Source of the DNA: Halomonas sp. HL-48
GTDB lineage: Bacteria; Pseudomonadota; Gammaproteobacteria; Pseudomonadales; Halomonadaceae
DNA length: 64,000 nt
Assembly: GCF_001314875.1 (NCBI RefSeq)
Contig: NZ_LJZS01000016.1
Coordinates: 1 to 64,000, forward strand
Direction: 5' to 3'
Positions 27,029-35,310 of this stretch are shown here, in pieces (the stretch's first letter is position 1; every line of letters starts with the position of its first letter). Made by a program: the position numbers and the translations under genes. Below the pieces are notes generated by a model. The model did not search any database, was not told where the DNA came from, and saw only the letters and a program-made list of their open reading frames with translations.

Positions 27029-27919
27029 TTAGTCTTCCAGGTTTTTGGCCACCATACGGACCAGGAAGATAGCGACAATATTGGCGAGAATGATCGCAAT
27101 TACCCCACCGGCTGAAGCGGTACCCACGTCGAAATCGAGCAACGCGCGGATGTAAATCAGATAGGCCAGGTTCGTCGTAGCAAGCCCTGGCCCGCCGGAC
27201 GTGGTTACAAAAATTTCCGCAAAGATGGTCAGCAGGAAGATCATTTCGATCATGATCACCACGCTGATAGCACGCTTGAGATGGGGCAGCGTGATAAAGA
27301 AGAAGATGGCGATGGGGCCAGCGCCGTCCATACGCGCGGCTTCGACCTGGTCTTCATCCAGTGACTGCATGGCGGTGAGCAGGATCAGCAGCGCAAACGG
27401 TAGCCACTGCCAGGCGACGATAATCACAATCGAGGTTAACGGCAGCGACGAAAACCAGTCCAACGCGGGCAGCCCGAATGACTCCGCGAGCCAAGCCAGC
27501 ACGCCGTTGGATGGATGCATCATCATGTTTTTCCACACCAAGGCGCTGACGGTGGGCATGACGAAAAACGGCGAAATTGCCAGCACGCGGGCAATGCCAC
27601 GCCCGGCGAAATCTTGTTGAAACAGCACGGCCAGTAGCGTGCCGCCCACCACGGTAATCGCCAACACCCAGCCGACCAGTAGCAGGGTGTTGCCCATCGC
27701 CGCCCATAGCGCCGGATCGGTAACTAGATACTCGTAGTTTTCGAACCCGACAAAGCCAGTCACTTCAGGCATTAACAGGTTATAGCGCTGCAGCGAAAAC
27801 CATATCGTCATGCCGAGCGGCACAATCATCCACAGCAGCAAGAGCGTCACAGCGGGTGCTTGAAGCGACAGCGTTCTTAGCCCGCCGACGGTACGGCCGG
27901 AAGCACGTGTTTTAGTCAT
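27029..27919 (-). CDS. Polyol ABC transporter permease (MalF/SmoF type)
   Basis: A ~296-residue membrane protein with six predicted helices (first: APAVTLLLLWMIVPLGMTIWFSL). The EAA loop is VEAARMDGAGPIAIFFFITLPHLKRAI. The start at 27919 has AGG 9 bases upstream; the longer frame to 27943 would run into the stem at 27951-27974. The gene begins 64 bases after the binding-protein stop, with that hairpin in between. Confidence 0.94.
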   Translation of the reverse strand: MTKTRASGRTVGGLRTLSLQAPAVTLLLLWMIVPLGMTIWFSLQRYNLLMPEVTGFVGFENYEYLVTDPALWAAMGNTLLLVGWVLAITVVGGTLLAVLFQQDFAGRGIARVLAISPFFVMPTVSALVWKNMMMHPSNGVLAWLAESFGLPALDWFSSLPLTSIVIIVAWQWLPFALLILLTAMQSLDEDQVEAARMDGAGPIAIFFFITLPHLKRAISVVIMIEMIFLLTIFAEIFVTTSGGPGLATTNLAYLIYIRALLDFDVGTASAGGVIAIILANIVAIFLVRMVAKNLED

Positions 27920-27950
27920 GGAAGTACCTGCCAGAAAGCACAAGGAAAGA

Positions 27951-27974
27951 CGCCTGAGCCTATCGGCTCAGGCG
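27951..27974 (-). repeat. Intercistronic hairpin between binding protein and permease
   Basis: CGCCTGAGCC (27951-27960) and GGCTCAGGCG (27965-27974) form a perfect 10-bp stem with a TATC loop. No T run follows on the minus strand, so it is more likely an mRNA stabiliser or partial attenuator than a full terminator. Such hairpins keep binding-protein mRNA in excess over the permeases. Confidence 0.7.
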
Positions 27975-27983
27975 TTAACAGCG

Positions 27984-29303
27984 TTAGTCCAGGTAACCCG
28001 CCCGTTGCATGGCGCGTTCAGTGGCACGCTGGGCGCTGTCGAGCGCCTGTTCCACCGAGACATCACCCGTTAGCGCGGAAGAGATGGTCTGGCCAACCTG
28101 GGTGCCAATCGACTGGAACTCAGGAATGCCGACGAACTGCACACCGATGTAAGGATTGGGTTCCAGAGTTGAGTCGGTTGGATCGGCCTCCTGAATCGCC
28201 TGGAGCACAAAGTCGGCAAACGGCGCGGCGTCGGTATAACGCTCGTCTTCGTAGGTCGATTTACGCGTGCCGGGAGGTACGCTGGTCCAGCCTTCCGTTT
28301 CACCCACCAGCTCGATATATTCTTCAGAGGTGGCCCAGGTAACAAACTTCTTCGCAGCCTCCTGGTTTTCGGACGACGCCGGGATGGCTAGCGCCCAGGA
28401 CCAAAGCCAGTGAGAGCCTTTAGGCGTTTCAGCTACCGGTGCGGGGGCATAGCCAAGGCTGTCCGCGACTTCTGACTCATCTGGGTCGTACAGCTTGCCC
28501 GCCGCTGAGGTGGCATCTACCCACATGCCGCAGTTACCGCGTGAGAACAGCGCCAGGTTTTCGTTAAAGCCGTTGGAGCTGGCACCTGAAGGGCCGTAAT
28601 CATTAAGCAGGTCAACGTAGAACTGGATGGCCTCTACCCAAGCATCGGAGTTCAGTTCAGGATTCCAATCCTCATCAAACCAGCGGCCGCCGAAGGTGTT
28701 CACCAAGGTGGACACAAACGCCATGTTTTCGCCCCAGCCGGGTTTACCGCGCAGGCAGATACCGGCTAGACCGTCTTCCATGCCGTCCAGTTTGCCCGCC
28801 CATTCGCGAACTTCTTCCCAGGTGGGCTCATCGGTCATCTCGATGCCCGCTTCTTCGAACAGATCTTTGCGGTAATACATCATCGAGCTTTCGGCATAGA
28901 ACGGCAGCGCGTGGAGCGTGTCGTCATGGCTAAGACCATCGCGGACCGAGGTTAGCAGATCGTCTTCGTTGTAATCGTCGGGCAGGTCGTCAAGCGGTGA
29001 CAGCCAGCCACGTTCAGCCCAGATCGGCACTTCATAGGTACCAATGGTCATCACATCGAACTGACCGCCTTCAGTGGCGATATCGGTCGTCATACGCTGA
29101 CGCAGCACGTTTTCCTCCAACACCACCCAATCCAGGGTGATATCGGGATGCGCCTCTTCGAACGCATCGGTGAGGCTTTGCATGATGACCATGTCGTTGT
29201 TGTTGACCGTGGCAACGGTCAGTTCGGTTTCTGCCTGGGCCTGGCCGGCGAAGGCGATGGCGGCCGCCAGACTGGTGAGAGGTAAGTGACGCGCGAGTCG
29301 CAT
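27984..29303 (-). CDS. Polyol ABC transporter substrate-binding protein (SmoE type)
   Basis: A 439-residue periplasmic binding protein. The signal peptide (MRLARHLPLTSLAAAIAFAG, cleavage after AQA) is followed by ETELTVATVNNNDMVIMQSLTDAFE. The cluster-B fold is shown by FDVMTIGTYEVPIWAERGWL, LPFYAESSMMYYRKDLFEEAGIE and TWEEVREWAGKL. The mature protein is acidic. First gene of the transporter block, with AGGAG before the start and an operator-like inverted repeat upstream. Mannitol/sorbitol specificity is inferred from the enzymes of the operon. Confidence 0.94.
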   Translation of the reverse strand: MRLARHLPLTSLAAAIAFAGQAQAETELTVATVNNNDMVIMQSLTDAFEEAHPDITLDWVVLEENVLRQRMTTDIATEGGQFDVMTIGTYEVPIWAERGWLSPLDDLPDDYNEDDLLTSVRDGLSHDDTLHALPFYAESSMMYYRKDLFEEAGIEMTDEPTWEEVREWAGKLDGMEDGLAGICLRGKPGWGENMAFVSTLVNTFGGRWFDEDWNPELNSDAWVEAIQFYVDLLNDYGPSGASSNGFNENLALFSRGNCGMWVDATSAAGKLYDPDESEVADSLGYAPAPVAETPKGSHWLWSWALAIPASSENQEAAKKFVTWATSEEYIELVGETEGWTSVPPGTRKSTYEDERYTDAAPFADFVLQAIQEADPTDSTLEPNPYIGVQFVGIPEFQSIGTQVGQTISSALTGDVSVEQALDSAQRATERAMQRAGYLD

Positions 29304-29353
29304 AAAGCACTCCTATTGGCTTGTGTTGGCATTGTTGTCGCCAGACGTTGATC

Positions 29354-29386
29354 GTTCGATTTGATCTCATTGATCAGCAATCGAAC
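29354..29386. promoter_or_regulatory. Inverted repeat, candidate operator of the polyol operon
   Basis: GTTCGATT (29354-29361) and AATCGAAC (29379-29386) are perfect inverted arms with a 17-base spacer, flanked on both sides by TGATC/GATC. It lies 51 bases before the binding-protein start, between that gene and the SorC-family regulator, the natural target of that regulator. Confidence 0.55.
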
Positions 29387-29485
29387 AAATGATCGTACGT
29401 AAGGCAAAAAAAAGCAAAGCCCTGAGCCTTAGACTTTACGCTAATCTGTTAGCAAAACAGCATGTTGCACCGCCGAACAATACAC

Positions 29486-30451
29486 TCACCCCGCGGTGCG
29501 CTCATCGGCATCGAGGATATGCCGCGCGGCGATCTCATCGGTCACCAGCCCCTTCAGCCAGCCGCCGCGCAGCGCAGCATGAATCGCCGGGGCCTTGTCG
29601 CGCCCGCCGGCCATGGCAACCATCAGATGCTTGCCAAAGCGTTCGAGGGGCAGACTGGTGACGCGCCTTGTAATCGAACAGTCGATGACCTCGCCCTGGC
29701 GGTTGAGCGGCCAGCCCAGCAGTTCGCCGACCGCCTCCAGCCCCAATAGCTCGTCGAGTTCGCTTTCGCTGATGAAGTGATCCTGAAACAGCGTGGCCTG
29801 ACGGTCGATGCGCCCCACGCCGATAAACGCCGCCTCCGACTCGCGAGCCACATCGGCAATCGCCTTGAACAGCCGCTGCGAGAGCATGGCCTGTTTTTCA
29901 TCGAGGGACTCGGCCACTACCGGGGCCGGCAGCAGGAAGCGCTCGCCGCCGGTCTTGTCCGCCAGCACCATCACCGCATCGTAGCGGTTGGCCGAGCCAT
30001 CCCGGGCGACGTTGCCCACCAGCGATACGAAGCGGTGCTGAGGACGCTCGATGCGACTCAGCGCCTCGACCGCGGCCCGCACCGAGCGACCGGTGCCCAA
30101 TGACAGCGTCAACGGCTCGCTGCGTTCCACCAGCCGCGAAATGCGTTCCGCGCCGGCCACCGCCAGATAATAGGCGGCGCTTTCCGGAGCATGAGTGTCG
30201 GCGGGCACCACGTCGCAGTAGGCCAGCCCAAAGCGCTCGCGCAGTGCGCTGCCCAGCGCCATGCAGGTGGAGATCGGGTGGTCGATGTGCACCTTCACCA
30301 AGCCTTCCTGTCGGGCCAGGGCCAATAACCGCTGTACGCCTGGCCGCGAGACACCCAACTGCGTGGCAATGTCGTCCTGCGTCATGCCACCGACGTAGGA
30401 CATCCATGCCGCTCTGGCCGCCTGGTCGATTTTTACCTCGAATTTATCCAT
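29486..30451 (-). CDS. SorC/DeoR-family sugar-responsive transcription regulator
   Basis: A 321-residue regulator. The N-terminal HTH (AAWMSYVGGMTQDDIATQLGVSRPGVQRLLALARQEGLV in outline, residues 14-55) is followed by the SorC sugar-binding domain: LSLGTGRSVRAAVEALS, FVSLVGNVARDGSANRYD, GVGRIDRQATLF, VAMAGGRDKAPAIHAALRGGWLKGLVTDE. It is encoded upstream of the transporter on the same strand, as in SorC/SmoC systems, and would sense a phosphorylated sugar or polyol. It probably acts on the inverted repeat at 29354-29386. Confidence 0.92.
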   Translation of the reverse strand: MDKFEVKIDQAARAAWMSYVGGMTQDDIATQLGVSRPGVQRLLALARQEGLVKVHIDHPISTCMALGSALRERFGLAYCDVVPADTHAPESAAYYLAVAGAERISRLVERSEPLTLSLGTGRSVRAAVEALSRIERPQHRFVSLVGNVARDGSANRYDAVMVLADKTGGERFLLPAPVVAESLDEKQAMLSQRLFKAIADVARESEAAFIGVGRIDRQATLFQDHFISESELDELLGLEAVGELLGWPLNRQGEVIDCSITRRVTSLPLERFGKHLMVAMAGGRDKAPAIHAALRGGWLKGLVTDEIAARHILDADERTAG

Positions 30452-30579
30452 TCACCGGCTCGCTACCCAGGGAGTTGAATCGTCATCATACAAAGTCGGC
30501 GGGACGACCAGAAGTCGTCTATTCGCTACTATGACGGTATATCAACCATACACCGGGTGGTACCTGGAGGCGTTAACCT

Positions 30580-30891
30580 ATGTATAAACTGGCATTTTTC
30601 GTACCCACCGAGGACGCTGACAGCGTCAAGGAAGCCGTATTCGAGACCGGCGCGGGGCGCATCGGCGATTACGAGGCCTGCTGCTTTCAGACCCGCGGCA
30701 CAGGTCAGTTTCGCCCGCTTCAGGGCGCCGACCCGCACATCGGCGAGGTCGGCGAGCTTGCCTACGTGGACGAGTTGAAAGTTGAACTGGTTTGCGAGGA
30801 CGACCGTATCCAGGCCGCCATCGCCGCGTTGAAGCTGGCTCATCCCTACGAGGAGGTGGCTTACGACGTGTGGGCGTTAGCCGATCTATAA
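30580..30891 (+). CDS. NIF3/YqfO-like small protein
   Basis: A 103-residue protein corresponding to the inserted PII/CutA-like domain of NIF3-family proteins as a free-standing unit: MYKLAFFVPTEDADSVKEAVFETGAGRIGDYEACCFQTRGTGQFRP, then ELKVELVCED and AHPYEEVAYDVWAL. Free-standing copies are common in gammaproteobacteria. GGAGG lies 8 bases before the start. Function is not established. It converges on the Nudix gene with a three-base gap. Confidence 0.88.
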   Translation: MYKLAFFVPTEDADSVKEAVFETGAGRIGDYEACCFQTRGTGQFRPLQGADPHIGEVGELAYVDELKVELVCEDDRIQAAIAALKLAHPYEEVAYDVWALADL

Positions 30892-30894
30892 CCG

Positions 30895-31452
30895 TCAGGC
30901 ACTACCGGCGTAGCGCTCGCGGTCTTCGGGGTTAATCGCGCTGATATGCAACGGATACTCGTGACGCACGCGGTCGGCGTAGAAGTGACGCAGCGTTTGC
31001 TCGATGGTGGGAAACGCGAGCTCCTCCCAGGGAATTTCATGCTCTTCGAACAGCGCCACCTCCAAGCTTTCCGGCCCGGCGTTGAAGCCGCCGGTCAGCT
31101 CGGCCCGAAAAATCATATAGACTTGATTGATATGCGGTAGGTCAATCAGCGTGTAGAGGTTGGCCAGTGCCACTTCCGCGCAGGCCTCTTCGCGGGTTTC
31201 GCGGGTGGCCGCCTGTTCGGTGGTTTCGGCATTTTCCATGTAGCCCGCCGGCAGGGTCCAGTAGCCCTTGCGTGGCGAAATGGCACGCTTGCACAGCAGT
31301 ACCTTGGTCCCGCTGACGGGTAACGTGCCGGCCACGATGCGGGGATTTTGATAATGGATGGTGCCGCAGGCATCGCACAGGTAGCGCGGGCGGTCATCGC
31401 CTTCAGGAACGGCAAAACGGACGTTATTGCCACACTGGCTGCAAAAATTCAT
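30895..31452 (-). CDS. Zinc-ribbon Nudix hydrolase
   Basis: A ~185-residue hydrolase. The N-terminal zinc ribbon has C4 and C7 (FCSQCG) and a second pair in YLCDACG, followed by the IHYQNPRIVAG junction seen in NudC-like and related proteins. The Nudix box is GYMENAETTEQAATRETREEACAEV. Activity is likely on a nucleoside diphosphate derivative (NADH/ADP-ribose class), but the exact substrate is unknown. The start at 31452 is chosen because the zinc ribbon begins there. Divergent from the CoA pyrophosphatase gene. Confidence 0.88.
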   Translation of the reverse strand: MNFCSQCGNNVRFAVPEGDDRPRYLCDACGTIHYQNPRIVAGTLPVSGTKVLLCKRAISPRKGYWTLPAGYMENAETTEQAATRETREEACAEVALANLYTLIDLPHINQVYMIFRAELTGGFNAGPESLEVALFEEHEIPWEELAFPTIEQTLRHFYADRVRHEYPLHISAINPEDRERYAGSA

Positions 31453-31505
31453 CGCGATTTCTCTACGGCTGCTGGGTAAAAGGTAACAACGTTTAAGGAT
31501 GCTCC

Positions 31506-32174
31506 ATGTTAGAGACACTTCGCAAACGCCTGCAATACCTCTCGCCTCAACGTCTGGACCACGTTGTCATGCCCGAGGCCGGCGTTTTGTTGCCCATTGT
31601 CGAGCGTCCCGCCCCCACGTTGCTGTTTACCCGGCGAGCTCGCCATCTCAGCACTCACAGCGGGCAGGTCGCCTTTCCGGGCGGTAAACGCGAAGCCTAT
31701 GATCGCGACCTTTACGCCACGGCGCTGCGCGAAGCCCAGGAAGAAATCGCCCTCGACCCTGGGCTTGTCAGCCCGCTGGGGCGGTTGTCCGACGTCATTT
31801 CGCTGCATGGCATCCGCGTGACCCCCTGGGTGGGCATTATTCCGCCTGACCTTCCTTTGGTGGCGGATCCCGGCGAGCTGGACGCGATTTTTGAGGTGCC
31901 GCTGAACCATTTTCTTGACGACCGGCGAACCCATACCGACGTTATCACGGTGGACGGCGTGGCCCATTACGTGCCGAGCTATCAGGTCGACGGCCACGTC
32001 ATCTGGGGCCTGTCGGCCATGATGCTCGTTGAACTGCTGGCGGAAGGCTTCGGCATGCCGATCGATCTTCACCAGCGCCCGCCCGGTGCGCTGCGCCATT
32101 ACCCGGCGCGTCACACCCGCCCGTCGTCAGCTGCTTCGCCCCCTCATTCAACGCCCTCGAGACCCAACGAATGA
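31506..32174 (+). CDS. CoA pyrophosphatase (NudL-type Nudix hydrolase)
   Basis: A 222-residue Nudix enzyme that hydrolyses CoA to 4'-phosphopantetheine and 3',5'-ADP in characterised members. The NudL (UPF0035) signature LLFTRRARHLSTHSGQVAFPGGK leads into the Nudix box GGKREAYDRDLYATALREAQEE. AAGGA precedes the start. The stop overlaps the next start (ATGA, 32171-32174), so the two genes are coupled. Confidence 0.9.
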   Translation: MLETLRKRLQYLSPQRLDHVVMPEAGVLLPIVERPAPTLLFTRRARHLSTHSGQVAFPGGKREAYDRDLYATALREAQEEIALDPGLVSPLGRLSDVISLHGIRVTPWVGIIPPDLPLVADPGELDAIFEVPLNHFLDDRRTHTDVITVDGVAHYVPSYQVDGHVIWGLSAMMLVELLAEGFGMPIDLHQRPPGALRHYPARHTRPSSAASPPHSTPSRPNE

Positions 32175-32839
32175 CCCCAAGCGTTAATTTATCGTCTGCC
32201 GTGCTATCCACCGCGACCCAGGTGGCGCTGGTCGATGCGCTGGTCGAGCAAGGCTGGTACGTCGGCCAAGGCGTCATTGACCAGGACCTGTGCCACGCGC
32301 TGCACCGCGAACTGCGCCACATGGCCGACCACAACGCCCTCGATGAGGCGGGCATTGGCCGCGGCCAGCAACATCACCTGCGCAAGGACATCCGTGGCGA
32401 CGCCATTCACTGGCTAGACCGCGCAAGCGAAGCACAGCGGCGCTATTTGATGGCCATGGAAGACTTGCAGCAGGCCCTCAACCAGTCGCTGTTTCTAGGC
32501 CTGTTCGAATATGAGGCGCACTTTGCCCATTACCCGCCCGGGGCGTTCTATCAGCGTCACCTGGACAGCTTTCGCGGCCGAGCCAACCGCGTGATCTCAA
32601 CCGTAGGGTATCTAAACCCTGACTGGCCCGCCGATGGCGGCGGCGAAATGGTGCTGTACCACCCTGACGACCCCAGTCGGGAAGTGGCCCGCGTGGTGCC
32701 CGAGGCTGGCACCTTTGCGTGTTTCCTGTCGGAGACCATTCCCCACGAAGTGCTGCCGACCATGAAGCCCCGCGCCAGCATTGCCGGCTGGTTCCGGCGC
32801 AATGCGTCGCTGGGTGGGGTACTGGACCCGGCCCGCTGA
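32171..32839 (+). CDS. 2-oxoglutarate/Fe(II)-dependent oxygenase (prolyl hydroxylase type)
   Basis: A 222-residue oxygenase with the double-stranded beta-helix. The iron triad is FYQRHLDSF (His and Asp) and SETIPHEVLPT (His). The 2-oxoglutarate Arg is in RASIAGWFR, and VISTVGYLNPDW and GGEMVLY complete the fold. The family includes P4H/SM-20 type hydroxylases of proteins such as EF-Tu; the substrate here is not shown. Coupled to the Nudix gene and followed by a strong terminator. Confidence 0.9.
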   Translation: MTPSVNLSSAVLSTATQVALVDALVEQGWYVGQGVIDQDLCHALHRELRHMADHNALDEAGIGRGQQHHLRKDIRGDAIHWLDRASEAQRRYLMAMEDLQQALNQSLFLGLFEYEAHFAHYPPGAFYQRHLDSFRGRANRVISTVGYLNPDWPADGGGEMVLYHPDDPSREVARVVPEAGTFACFLSETIPHEVLPTMKPRASIAGWFRRNASLGGVLDPAR

Positions 32840-32871
32840 CCTGACGACACACCCGGGTGAACGGCTATAAA

Positions 32872-32896
32872 AAAGTCCGCCTGAGAGGCGGACTTT
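32872..32896. terminator. Bidirectional terminator
   Basis: AAAGTCCGCC (32872-32881) and GGCGGACTTT (32887-32896) form a perfect 10-bp stem with a five-base loop, with A- and T-rich flanks. It separates the convergent oxygenase and OsmC genes. Confidence 0.85.
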
Positions 32897-32935
32897 GTAC
32901 GCTCAATGACAATTCGCATTGTCAGGAAAGCGGGC

Positions 32936-33358
32936 TCAGTGCTTGAGCGTTGCACTCATGGTGATCTCGGCGTTGAGGACTTTGGAGACGGGGCAGTTGG
33001 CCTTAGCCGTCTCGGCGGCTTCCTTGAAAGTCGCGTCGTCGGCGCCGTCAATATCGGCCTCAACGTCCAGGTGAATTTTCGAGATATCGAACCCGGCGTC
33101 GCTTTGGGAGAGCGTTACCTTGGCGGTGGTGTTGATCGACGTTGCCGTCAGGTCTTTTTCCCCTAGCACCATCGACAGGGCCATCGAGAAACAGCTGGCG
33201 TGGGCGGCGCCGATCAACTCTTCCGGGTTGGTGCCTTTTTCGTCCTCAAAACGTTTTTTAAACGAGTAGCTTGCATCCAGCACGCCACTTTCCGTGGCCA
33301 CTTTGCCACGACCGTCCTTGAGTCCACCTTCCCAACGTGCGCTTGCTTTACGATCCAT
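32936..33358 (-). CDS. OsmC-family peroxiredoxin
   Basis: A 140-residue OsmC-subfamily protein reducing organic hydroperoxides. The two reactive Cys are visible in ELIGAAHASCFSMALS and AKANCPVSKVLNAE. The N terminus MDRKASARWEGGLKDGRGKVATESG is typical of OsmC rather than Ohr. The start at 33358 follows AAGGAG. A second OsmC/Ohr-type gene (ohr) lies at 40774. Confidence 0.93.
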   Translation of the reverse strand: MDRKASARWEGGLKDGRGKVATESGVLDASYSFKKRFEDEKGTNPEELIGAAHASCFSMALSMVLGEKDLTATSINTTAKVTLSQSDAGFDISKIHLDVEADIDGADDATFKEAAETAKANCPVSKVLNAEITMSATLKH

Positions 33359-33533
33359 GAATAGCTCCTTCGGCGTCAAATGTCAGGTTATTGATGGAGC
33401 CGCTGGTTTGTCTGCGGCTGCTTCACCAGCGTAGCTTATTTTTGACGCCCTGCCGACAACGTCAGGTTCCATTGGCGTGAAGACGGTCGTAAGCTAGTCG
33501 ACCTTAGCCCCCTCTTTCGTGAAAGGATTCGCC

Positions 33534-34439
33534 ATGTCGTCGGCAGACGCGCTCAGATTGATGCTGCTTTCCTCGTTATGGGGCCTGTCTTTTATTTTCA
33601 TGCGCGTGGCGGTGCCCGAATTCGGCCCGATTCCGCTTATTCTGGTGCGCATGGGCGTGGGCGCGCTGTTGCTGATTCCCTTCCTGCTCAGCCTCCACTA
33701 CCTGCGTTTGATCTGGCAGCACAAAGGCCCGCTGCTACTGCTGGGTGTCATCAACCATGTGCTGCCGTTCTCGCTGCTGGCCCTGGCCACGACCCGCCTG
33801 GAAGCGGGTTTCACCTCGCTGATCAATGCCACCACGCCGATTTTCACGGCCCTGCTCGGGGCGCTGTTCTTCGCCACTCCGATCATCCGCCAGCAATACC
33901 TGGGGCTGGCGCTGGCACTTCTGGGGGTCTATGTGCTGTCGGCGGATCGGCTCGACTTCGCGGTCGGCGGCGACGGCTGGTTTATTCTTGCCGTGCTGGG
34001 CGCCACGTTCTGCTATGGGATTGCCGGCAATTACTCCAAGACCCGTTTGAGCCATCTGCCCAGCCGGGTCCTGGCCGCCGGCAGCAGCGCCATGTCGGCC
34101 CTGGTGTTGCTGGTACCGGGGCTGTTGTGGTGGCCAAGCGACCCCATCTCACCGCTGGCGTGGGGCAATGCCCTGGCGCTGGCCATGCTCAGCACGACCC
34201 TGGCGTTCCTGCTGTACTTTGGCCTGCTCGCCAGCGCAGGCGCCACCGCCACCTCGACGGTGACTTTCCTGGTGCCGGTCAGCGCGTTGCTCTGGGGCTA
34301 TCTGCTGCTCGACGAAACGCTCAGCCTCCAGGTAATCGCCGGCATGCTGATCACGCTATTGGGCACGGCGATTGCCACCCGCCTGATCCGCCTCAGGCGT
34401 CGCGCTCGCGTGCCTCAAGCGCCGCCCCCACCCGGATAA
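33534..34439 (+). CDS. EamA-family (DMT superfamily) transporter
   Basis: A ~301-residue inner membrane protein with ten predicted helices in two EamA repeats: LLSSLWGLSFIFMRVAVPEFGPIPLILVRM opens the first (split here as a description), and WFILAVLGATFCYGIAG opens the second. SLINATTPIFTALLGALFF and FLVPVSALLWGYLLLDE are the repeat signatures. Likely an exporter of metabolites or amino acids; cargo unknown. Start at 33534 after AAAGGA. Its 3' end overlaps the convergent MOSC gene by 47 bases. Confidence 0.9.
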   Translation: MSSADALRLMLLSSLWGLSFIFMRVAVPEFGPIPLILVRMGVGALLLIPFLLSLHYLRLIWQHKGPLLLLGVINHVLPFSLLALATTRLEAGFTSLINATTPIFTALLGALFFATPIIRQQYLGLALALLGVYVLSADRLDFAVGGDGWFILAVLGATFCYGIAGNYSKTRLSHLPSRVLAAGSSAMSALVLLVPGLLWWPSDPISPLAWGNALALAMLSTTLAFLLYFGLLASAGATATSTVTFLVPVSALLWGYLLLDETLSLQVIAGMLITLLGTAIATRLIRLRRRARVPQAPPPPG

Positions 34440-35241
34440 CCGCCCCGTCGCCCTTGAGCAGCGTCGCGTTCTGACCAAAATGCGCGCCTTTCAAGGCCGG
34501 CTGGGTATTCAGCGCAAGCAGTGTCTTGAGCGGTTCGGCCGGTTCCTGAATAACCGCCGTCTGCTGATCGATGGTGGTGATTTTGCAGCGCTGGCAGGGT
34601 TTGCGCAGGGCAAACTGAAACGCCCCCGTTGATTCGGCAAGGGTTTCCCAGCGGTCTTCGGCCCACGGGGTATCGCTCTCGATCACCACATTGGGCCGAA
34701 AACGACTCATCGGCACCGGCTCATGGCCCCCAGCCACCAATGCCTCGTTCAGGGCCGCGAGCGACCCAGTGGTGGTCAGCAAAAACGGATACCCATCGGC
34801 AAAATAGGTGTGGGCAGCGCCCCCGGCCAGGAAGTCCTCCTCGACGCTGCGCTGAAAGTCGGTGGCGAAGCGCACCAGGCTAAGCCCGCTGGCCGATGCG
34901 CCCAGCGCCGCCTCCAGCCAACGCGAAACCTCAGCGCTTTCAGGCAATGCCTTGCAGTGGTCGTCCCAAACGCTCACCAGACGAAGATTACCTTCAGGCT
35001 CGGCTAATGGGACAGCCAGCGGTTCGACGTTGGGATGCGAGAGCACTAAAGCATCATCGCTGAGCGCAACGCCTACGGTCGCAAGCGCCGGTATCTGACG
35101 CTGGGTCACAAACCGCTGGCGGGCGTCGACCAGCATCCAGCGGCGATCCCAGGCCAGGCCATGTTCATGTAGCTGGGTGTGCTCCAGAGTAATGCCTTGC
35201 AGCGACTTTACCGGATAAACGTTGAGCTCTGAGATGTTCAC
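34393..35241 (-). CDS. MOSC-domain protein (YcbX-like)
   Basis: A ~282-residue molybdenum-cofactor binding protein. The MOSC N-terminal beta-barrel starts ISELNVYPVKSLQGI. The MOSC domain has MSRFRPNVVI and the cofactor Cys in RKPCQRCKITTID, then HFGQNATLL. Relatives (YcbX, mARC) reduce N-hydroxylated compounds using a redox partner; unlike YcbX, no C-terminal ferredoxin domain is present. GTG at 35241 has GAGG 7 bases upstream; the frame also opens with GTG at 35271. Confidence 0.87.
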   Translation of the reverse strand: MNISELNVYPVKSLQGITLEHTQLHEHGLAWDRRWMLVDARQRFVTQRQIPALATVGVALSDDALVLSHPNVEPLAVPLAEPEGNLRLVSVWDDHCKALPESAEVSRWLEAALGASASGLSLVRFATDFQRSVEEDFLAGGAAHTYFADGYPFLLTTTGSLAALNEALVAGGHEPVPMSRFRPNVVIESDTPWAEDRWETLAESTGAFQFALRKPCQRCKITTIDQQTAVIQEPAEPLKTLLALNTQPALKGAHFGQNATLLKGDGAVIRVGAALEARERDA

Positions 35242-35310
35242 AAGCACGCCTCGATGCAAAGAAAAAATCACTGTAGCCAGTTGCGCGCCGATACGCCAGA
35301 CGCTCGCGGC

